A stretch of DNA of 17,878 nucleotides from assembly GCA_964578905.1 (NCBI GenBank), contig CAZOER010000020.1, positions 1 through 17,878 on the forward strand. The letters run 5' to 3'. The DNA comes from CAZVBV01 sp964578905 (GTDB lineage Bacteria > Patescibacteriota > Gracilibacteria > UBA4473). The position numbers and the translations under genes are program-made. Positions 13,533 to 17,878 of the stretch are shown here, one piece after another. The notes beneath the pieces were generated by a model, which saw only the letters and a program-made list of their open reading frames with translations, made no database searches and was not told where the DNA came from. Position 1 is the stretch's first letter. Every line of letters begins with the position of its first letter.

Positions 13533-14263
13533 CGCATTATTTCTGTTAAAAAATCCTCGACTTCTGCGAGTTTCTTTTCCTTATTGTAGACGTCTACAAC
13601 AGCCGATCCGATAACCGCAATGTCGGAAGATTCTAACGCTGAGAGAACGTGATCACGCGTACTAATCCCAAACCCGAGAGCAATCGGAATGTCGATATAC
13701 TGACGCACCGTGTGCAGGTAATTTGAAAGATTTGGATTCAATTCTGTTCCCGATCCCGTGACCCCTTCTCGACTCACACAATACACAAATCCGGAAGCCA
13801 CCTTCGCAATTTTCTTCAATCGTTCCCTCGGAGTAAGGGGCGAGATAATTTGAATCGCATGGAGGCCCTGACGCTTGCACGCCGATAAATAGTGCTCGTT
13901 TTGTTCTTCTTCCATCGGCATGTCCGGAACAATGAGTCCGTACACACCCAGCTCCCCGGCTCGTTTACAAAAGGCTTCCACTCCGTAGGAATGAACCACA
14001 TTGAAGTACGTCATAAAAAGAAGCGGAACCTTCACTGTTTTTTGAAGACGTTCGGTAAGTTGGAATACATCTTCGGGAGTCGTTCCATTCTCAAGCGCAA
14101 CTTGTTGCGCCCCCATTAAGGTGGGTCCATCGGCTACGGGATCGGAAAATGGGATTTGAATTTCGACAAAAGAAACTCCCACCCTGTCCATGATGTTCAC
14201 CAGTTCCTCAGACGTTTGCATGTCCGGATACCCCGCCACGATATGGGTCATTAATTTATTCAT
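13529..14263 (-). CDS. trpA: tryptophan synthase alpha subunit
   Basis: Cleaves indole-3-glycerol phosphate to indole, which is channelled to TrpB. The 244-residue TIM barrel has both catalytic acids: Glu34 and Asp45 in VEIQIPFSDPVADGP (equivalent to Glu49 and Asp60 of the Salmonella enzyme). It also has GVYGLIVPDMPMEEE, FVYCVSREGVTG, and the phosphate loop GFGIST. I start at ATG 14263 (MNKLMTH), which gives the family N-terminus and an 8-base overlap with the trpB stop (ATGAATAA). The longer open frame to 14353 would lie deep inside trpB and does not look like TrpA. The N-terminus is about 15 residues shorter than in Salmonella. Confidence 0.94.
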   Translation of the reverse strand: MNKLMTHIVAGYPDMQTSEELVNIMDRVGVSFVEIQIPFSDPVADGPTLMGAQQVALENGTTPEDVFQLTERLQKTVKVPLLFMTYFNVVHSYGVEAFCKRAGELGVYGLIVPDMPMEEEQNEHYLSACKRQGLHAIQIISPLTPRERLKKIAKVASGFVYCVSREGVTGSGTELNPNLSNYLHTVRQYIDIPIALGFGISTRDHVLSALESSDIAVIGSAVVDVYNKEKKLAEVEDFLTEIMR

Positions 14264-15518
14264 ATTGTTGAAGGTGGGAACGCAGATATTGATTGAAGTC
14301 ATTATTGGCAAACTTCGGAGCGGTGATAAAAAGATCTTTATCCCCTCGTCCACTGACGTGCACGACTATTGATTTTTTGGAAGATAACGTTGGCGCCAAT
14401 CGAATCGCTTCGGCGACCGCGTGGCAACTTTCCATTGCGGCGATAACTCCCTCTGTTCGAGCCAATAAATCATATGCTTCGAGAACTTTTTCATCCGTTG
14501 CATACGTCATCGCAATACGTCCCTCGTTTTGCAGATAAGAAATCTGTGGACCGACTCCGCTGTAATCGAGTCCCGCGGAAATGCTGTGTGTATTTTTTAA
14601 TTGTCCATCTCCATCTTGCAGGAAATAGGTTTTCATCCCTTCCACAACCCCCACGGTTCCGGTTTGGAATCGAGCGGCATGATCACATTCCTTTTCATTT
14701 TCAGTAATTCCTTTCCCGCCTCCTTCCACTCCGATAAGCTGTACTCCAGGGTCGTCAAAGAAATCAAAGAATGATCCCATTGCATTTGATCCTCCTCCCA
14801 CACAGGCAATAACGGCATCTGGAATTTTTCCCGTTAAATCTTCCATTTGATCTCGAATTTCTTCGCTGATTATTTTTTGAAAAAACGTATTCATCACCGG
14901 ATAAGGATGTGGTCCGCAGACCGTTCCGAGAAGGTAATGTGTGTCATGAGGATTGCTCAGAAGGTCTCGCAGTCCAGCATTCACCGCATCTCGAAGACTT
15001 TGACCGCCTTCCTCAACGGGAACCACTTCTGCTCCCAATCGCTCCATCCAGAAGACGTTTGGTCGTTGACGTTCGTAGTCTTTTTTTCCCATATAAATAC
15101 AACATTTCATTCCAAACTTGGCGCAGACCGTCGCCGTTGCCACACCATGCTGACCGGCTCCCGTCTCTGCAATAATTCGTGTTTTTCCCATGCGCTTGGC
15201 GAGAAGAATTTGTCCCAAACAATGATTCATCTTATGGGCACCAGTATGATTGAGCCCTTCGTTTTTAATGTAGATTTTCGCCCCTCCAAGTTGTTCTGTA
15301 AGATTTTGAGCAAAGAAAAGCGGTGTCGCACGTCCCCCGTATTGTTCATACAAATCTTTTAAATCCTGAAGAAAGCCTTCGTCTTCTTTGGCTTCGAAGA
15401 AAGCTTTCTGCAAATTTTGCATCACGGGCATCAGCATCTCAGGCACGTAGCACCCCCCGAAGTCACCGAAGCATCCACTTTTGTTTAACACCGTTTGTTG
15501 ATAATCTGTCTTGCTCAT
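14256..15518 (-). CDS. trpB: tryptophan synthase beta subunit
   Basis: PLP enzyme that joins indole and serine to make tryptophan. The 420-residue protein is TrpB1-like. It has the N-terminal GDFGGCYVPEMLMP, the PLP lysine K96 in NHTGAHKMN, the catalytic Glu118 in IAETGAGQHG, KKDYERQRPNVFWMERLGAE, the phosphate loop CVGGGSNAMG, SISAGLDYSGVGPQISYL (Ser where most have Pro), MESCHAVAEA and the C-terminal VHVSGRGDKD. It is the close partner of trpA, which starts before trpB ends, so the two subunits should be made in equal amounts. The upstream overlap with trpC is 4 bases. Confidence 0.97.
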   Translation of the reverse strand: MSKTDYQQTVLNKSGCFGDFGGCYVPEMLMPVMQNLQKAFFEAKEDEGFLQDLKDLYEQYGGRATPLFFAQNLTEQLGGAKIYIKNEGLNHTGAHKMNHCLGQILLAKRMGKTRIIAETGAGQHGVATATVCAKFGMKCCIYMGKKDYERQRPNVFWMERLGAEVVPVEEGGQSLRDAVNAGLRDLLSNPHDTHYLLGTVCGPHPYPVMNTFFQKIISEEIRDQMEDLTGKIPDAVIACVGGGSNAMGSFFDFFDDPGVQLIGVEGGGKGITENEKECDHAARFQTGTVGVVEGMKTYFLQDGDGQLKNTHSISAGLDYSGVGPQISYLQNEGRIAMTYATDEKVLEAYDLLARTEGVIAAMESCHAVAEAIRLAPTLSSKKSIVVHVSGRGDKDLFITAPKFANNDFNQYLRSHLQQYE

Positions 15519-16285
15519 ATTGTTTGAAGAGAAGAAATAAATTCCCGAACCGCTTCATCTTTTTGTTCCATAAGCACTGTTCCAATAAGAACTGCATCTG
15601 CCAATGAGCTGACGTTTTTCACATCTGCAGTCGTACAAATACCAGACTCTGCCACACGAAGAATCCCCTTTGGAATAAGAGGAAGAAGTTTTTCAAATCG
15701 TTCAAACTCGATAGGCAGACCTTCCTTTTGGAAGTTTCGACTGTTCACTCCAATAATTTTCGCACCGGCTTGGACCGCGGTCATAAGCGCCACTTCATTC
15801 TGAATTTCTACCAAAGGTTCCATCCCGAGGTCTCGACCATATTCGATGAGTTCTGTGAGATTCGCTCCTGTTTTTTCGATCACCTCCATCATGAGCAAAT
15901 AACTCGCTGCACCCGCGTATCTGGCTTGAGCAATTTGGTTTTTTGTAAAAATAAAATCCTTCCGTATCACCGGAATTGATACCGCTTCCGATACCATTTG
16001 AAGATCTTCACAATTTCCTCCAAAAAATGCTTCATCCGTCAGGCAAGACAGCACCGTTGCTCCGGATTGTTCATACAATTTCGCCCGCTCCGCCGGATTT
16101 ACTGAACGGATATGCCCTTTTGAAGGCGATGCCTGTTTCACTTCTGAAATAATATGAATTTGAGCCTTTTCCGAGAGCGCTCTTGTCAAAGAATTCCGAT
16201 TGGGACGCAAGTCTCGTTCCATGAAATTCGGAAGCATCGCGACTTCTTTGAGTTTGTGTTCAAGAATGGTGTCTAAAATGGTCAT
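15515..16285 (-). CDS. trpC: indole-3-glycerol phosphate synthase
   Basis: Closes the indole ring, CdRP to indole-3-glycerol phosphate with loss of CO2. The 256-residue TIM barrel has ISEVKQASPSKG (E48, K50), FFGGNCEDL, the catalytic-type Lys109 in VIRKDFI, the LVEI Glu, IGVNSRNF and the VAESGI phosphate/catalytic strand. Small deviations such as VNSRN for VNNRN and VEIQ for VEVH are conservative. It is stand-alone, not fused to trpF. The overlaps with trpD and trpB are both 4-base ATGA junctions. Confidence 0.96.
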   Translation of the reverse strand: MTILDTILEHKLKEVAMLPNFMERDLRPNRNSLTRALSEKAQIHIISEVKQASPSKGHIRSVNPAERAKLYEQSGATVLSCLTDEAFFGGNCEDLQMVSEAVSIPVIRKDFIFTKNQIAQARYAGAASYLLMMEVIEKTGANLTELIEYGRDLGMEPLVEIQNEVALMTAVQAGAKIIGVNSRNFQKEGLPIEFERFEKLLPLIPKGILRVAESGICTTADVKNVSSLADAVLIGTVLMEQKDEAVREFISSLQTI

Positions 16286-17154
16286 TTTTGAAATGAAGAA
16301 AAGAAGTCTTTCGCAACACGATAATTAATTTCAAGAAATGCTTCTTGGGCAGGCGTGGCTGTTCCCTCTATGAGGGAGGTGAAGGTGTGAACATTTTCAT
16401 CGAGATTTTCTCCCCCTCGAATGAGCGCGAAGTCTGTTACTCGCTCAATTCCAAAATTTTCTGGAACAAATGTCCCTTCTTCGATATTCCTATCAATAAC
16501 TTTGAAATAATGCGTCTCTCCTCCAATAGAAACTTCATCCAAACCAAAAACGGTATCGTGGACGAGAAGTGCATTCTTTCCGAGTTGAGCACAAACCTCT
16601 GCCAATTTTCGTGCTGTAGGAATATCTTTGACCCCGATAAGTTGGGCCGTAAGCGAACTCATGGGATTGAGGAGGGGTCCTACGAGATTAAAAATTGTTG
16701 GATGAGATAAGGATTGCCTCACCGGAGCCAACAGTCCGAGGACTGGATGAAAGGCTGGGGCAAACAGAAATGCGATATTATTTCTGCGAAGTTCTACTTG
16801 TGTTTGTGCAGGCGCTTTGCAAATAGGAAACGACGATCGCTCAATGATATCGAAACTTCCACATCGCCCAGAACTGGCCTTATTCCCATGCTTGGCAATG
16901 GAGAACTCTTTTGCGAGTTTCACTGCGAGCGCGGTAGAAAGATTCATTCGTTGTTTTCCTGTCCCCCCGGTTCCACACACATCAAATAAAGCCGTCCCTT
17001 CTGGCGTCGGAACGACCACCTTCTGTGACTCGAGAAACCGCACTATCTGCACAATATCAGACACTGATTCCCCTTTGAGGGAGAGCTTCTTAAGCATTTC
17101 TCCTATGCGTTTTTGGGTTGTCTGAATGGTCTCGATATCTTTTACAAGTTGCAT
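16282..17154 (-). CDS. trpD: anthranilate phosphoribosyltransferase
   Basis: Transfers phosphoribose from PRPP to anthranilate; first gene of the operon. I start at ATG 17154 (MQLVKDIE), giving 290 residues. The open frame extends to 17226, but that part covers the promoter. An N-terminal helical bundle is followed by the PRPP loop CGTGGTGKQRMNLST, the anthranilate/Mg segment KHGNKASSGRCGSFDIIE, FLFAPAFHPVLGLLAPVR, FNLVGPLLNP and the acidic pair in GLDEVSIGG. Two oddities are seen: the motif normally written GTGGDG is GTGGTG (Asp to Thr), and the C-terminus is shorter than the usual ~330-340 residues, ending soon after NYRVAKDFFS. The fold and partner genes make the assignment secure despite this. 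Confidence 0.95.
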   Translation of the reverse strand: MQLVKDIETIQTTQKRIGEMLKKLSLKGESVSDIVQIVRFLESQKVVVPTPEGTALFDVCGTGGTGKQRMNLSTALAVKLAKEFSIAKHGNKASSGRCGSFDIIERSSFPICKAPAQTQVELRRNNIAFLFAPAFHPVLGLLAPVRQSLSHPTIFNLVGPLLNPMSSLTAQLIGVKDIPTARKLAEVCAQLGKNALLVHDTVFGLDEVSIGGETHYFKVIDRNIEEGTFVPENFGIERVTDFALIRGGENLDENVHTFTSLIEGTATPAQEAFLEINYRVAKDFFSSFQK

Positions 17155-17184
17155 TGCATGTCTTTGTAACTTTGTACTCACACA

Positions 17185-17213
17185 GTAATACATAGGTACG
17201 AGGAAAAAGTCAA
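17185..17213 (-). promoter_or_regulatory. promoter of the trp/aro operon
   Basis: Minus strand: -35 TTGACT (17213-17208), 17-base spacer, -10 TATTAC (17190-17185). The predicted start near 17178 leaves a leader of about 24 bases before the trpD ATG at 17154. The leader is too short for an attenuator and holds no Trp codons. No clear operator palindrome is seen. Confidence 0.68.
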
Positions 17214-17267
17214 AAGATTTTCTCATTAAAAGACATACGGATTCAACGAAAAAGCCCTCAATACCTC

Positions 17268-17296
17268 TTGCTTAAATTCTGAATTTGATGTATACT
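17268..17296 (+). promoter_or_regulatory. strong promoter of the large non-coding RNA
   Basis: -35 TTGCTT (17268-17273), exactly 17 bases, -10 TATACT (17291-17296). The predicted start near 17303 lies at the base of the first RNA hairpin. It is divergent from the trp promoter, with 54 bases between the two -35 boxes. Confidence 0.75.
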
Positions 17297-17302
17297 ATCC
17301 TA

Positions 17303-17820
17303 ACAATTTGATCTTCGGGTTAGATTGTTAAAGTGTTTCGCTCTTTACCAGTTTCCGTTCGTTTAGTTCCCAGTTCTGAGTCTGTAATGTCTCAGGCCTA
17401 TCGGAAGAAGAATTCTTCCCCCTTGTCACTTTGGGAAATGTTTAAGATTGCTTTCGTGACTTAAAGCATCTGAAGGTATGGCTCCTCTCCTCGGAGAAGA
17501 GAAAGGAAGTACCGCTCAATAAAAGCTTCCCATCTGAGATTGTCTCGAAAAGATGTAAAAATGTGTGCTCTGGATGTTCAATCGATGAGAATAATTTCAT
17601 CATTCCAAGAAGCGCCAATGAAAGACTTTGTGAGAATTTATAGTCCTTCATTTGTTGGATCCGCCAGTCCAATCGCAAAAAAATTTGGCTATTACTTTTT
17701 CCTTCGGGAGGTTGTAATGGAAAGAACTGACTAATGGTAAACATAGTTTTGAACTTCTAGCACTTTCAAATAAAAACAAAAAAATGGTCCCCTCGAGTTG
17801 TGTCGTGGGGGTGTTTTTTT
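17303..17820 (+). ncRNA. large structured non-coding RNA, ~515 nt, family unknown
   Basis: A transcript bounded by a strong promoter and a Rho-independent terminator with no convincing protein. The visible structure is extensive. A 13-bp hairpin closes on a C(UUCG)G tetraloop (17301-17330). Others are CTGAG/CTCAG (17376-17395), GGAAGAA/TTCTTCC (17403-17419), and a 9-bp stem with a bulged G (ATGTTTAAG/CTTAAAGCAT, 17438-17468). A two-level hairpin lies at 17531-17555 and a second C(UUCG)G hairpin with ATTAC/GTAAT base at 17691-17718. Ends may pair: TTTACCA (17344-17350) with TGGTAAA (17735-17741), and TTTCC (17352-17356) with GGAAA (17719-17723). I see no RNase P core, no tmRNA tag frame and no SRP or 6S shape. 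The general style (long, ornate, next to a tRNA-like gene) recalls ROOL and GOLLD RNAs, without sequence evidence of relation. Confidence 0.6.
17789..17820. terminator. bidirectional Rho-independent terminator
   Basis: Stem CCCCTCGA/TCGTGGGG (17789-17796 with 17803-17810, one T-T mismatch) with loop GTTGTG. Seven T follow at 17814-17820 for the plus strand. Seven A at 17778-17784 give a U-run for minus-strand transcripts coming from the tRNA-like gene. Confidence 0.85.
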
Positions 17821-17823
17821 ATG

Positions 17824-17878
17824 TGGCTGGGGCGGAGGGATTCTACCCCCTGAGAAACACTGGCTTCAAGCCCGGCAG
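17824..17878 (-). tRNA. 3' part of a tRNA or degenerate tRNA-like sequence (cut by window edge)
   Basis: Read on the minus strand, the sequence ends CGCCCCAGCCA: a 3' acceptor strand, discriminator G and encoded CCA, like many tRNA-Gln or tRNA-Ser genes. Before it is a T-arm GGGGG/CCCTC whose loop is six bases (TAGAAT) instead of the canonical seven TTCGAAT. Upstream lies an anticodon-arm-like GGGCTTGAAGCC (TGA reading), but the stem has mismatches and only about 8 bases separate it from the T-stem. The 5' half lies outside the window. This could be a diverged tRNA, a pseudogene, or a real tRNA with sequence errors near a contig end. Confidence 0.4.

Noticed and set aside
1021..17226. Possible UGA recoding as in Gracilibacteria
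   Set aside because: argG, trpD, trpC, trpA, trpF and the DAHP synthase gene end at TGA exactly where the next gene starts or the family ends, and no in-frame TGA is needed.
17155..17226. Leader-peptide attenuator for the trp operon, or a longer TrpD N-terminus
   Set aside because: The predicted leader is ~24 bases without Trp codons or alternative stems; the upstream frame overlaps the promoter and does not match TrpD.
17442..17744. 100-codon minus-strand ORF and a 64-codon plus-strand ORF (17540-17734) inside the RNA region
   Set aside because: Neither has protein-like composition, a ribosome binding site or a family match; the region is dense in hairpins and bounded by a promoter and terminator.
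17303..17820. RNase P RNA or tmRNA
   Set aside because: A stretch near 17497-17516 (AGAGAAAGGAAGTACCGCTC) and GGTAAAC at 17736-17742 faintly resemble RNase P pieces, but the invariant P4 and J-region sequences are missing. No tag-peptide frame or tRNA-like ends of a tmRNA are present.
17823..17878. tRNA-Sec (selC) on the plus strand, from the CTTCAAG anticodon-like loop
   Set aside because: No GG-containing D-loop or proper 8-bp acceptor is seen, and the CCA end and T-arm fit the minus strand better.

Overview
The window looks like part of a streamlined, Patescibacteria/CPR-type bacterial genome. A Peregrinibacteria-like lineage is my best guess, but that is inference. The evidence is small secreted cysteine-rich proteins and an SLH-domain protein, a stand-alone RRM protein, several genes without a clear Shine-Dalgarno sequence, and tightly overlapping genes. 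TGA is used as a normal stop (argG, trpD, trpC, trpA, trpF and the DAHP synthase gene all end in TGA), so this is not the UGA=Gly code of Gracilibacteria/Absconditabacteria.

Left part (1-2670): the 3' end of an unidentified gene; an AT-rich two-gene unit on the minus strand (a 55-codon ORF followed one base later by a PIN-like protein); and argG (argininosuccinate synthase, minus strand). The ~375-base argG leader is the most striking regulatory region. It encodes a 14-residue peptide with three consecutive Arg codons just before its stop. Overlapping segments follow that can form mutually exclusive helices, the last one followed by a U-run, which is the classical layout of leader-peptide transcription attenuation. 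Further hairpins with identical GAA triloops lie between this and the argG start.

Middle part (2671-6860, plus strand): a four-helix membrane protein, a secreted six-cysteine protein, a cysteine-rich DUF3298/RsiV-like lipoprotein, a small RRM RNA-binding protein, an SLH-domain secreted protein and an RlmI-like SAM methyltransferase. The last has a perfect 12-bp inverted repeat at its promoter and probably a leaderless mRNA. Good Rho-independent terminators separate most of these units.

Right part (17226 down to 6867, minus strand): one compact operon in the order trpD-trpC-trpB-trpA-trpF-DAHP synthase-trpE-trpG-aroA, nearly every junction overlapping by 1-16 bases, followed by a TrpR/YerC-like regulator. 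It holds every step from chorismate to tryptophan plus two shikimate-pathway enzymes: the entry enzyme (DAHP synthase) and EPSP synthase. Beyond the regulator lies a cysteine-peptidase-like (NlpC/P60/CHAP-type) protein with an exact 102-base tandem duplication. A 12-base motif is repeated in inverted orientation on both sides of the regulator gene.

Right end (17227-17878): a strong promoter divergent from the trp promoter drives a ~515-base plus-strand transcript with no convincing protein. It starts with a 13-bp C(UUCG)G hairpin, contains many further hairpins and a possible end-to-end closing helix, and stops at a bidirectional terminator. I think this is a large structured non-coding RNA that I cannot match to a known family. 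The window ends in a degenerate tRNA-like 3' end on the minus strand.
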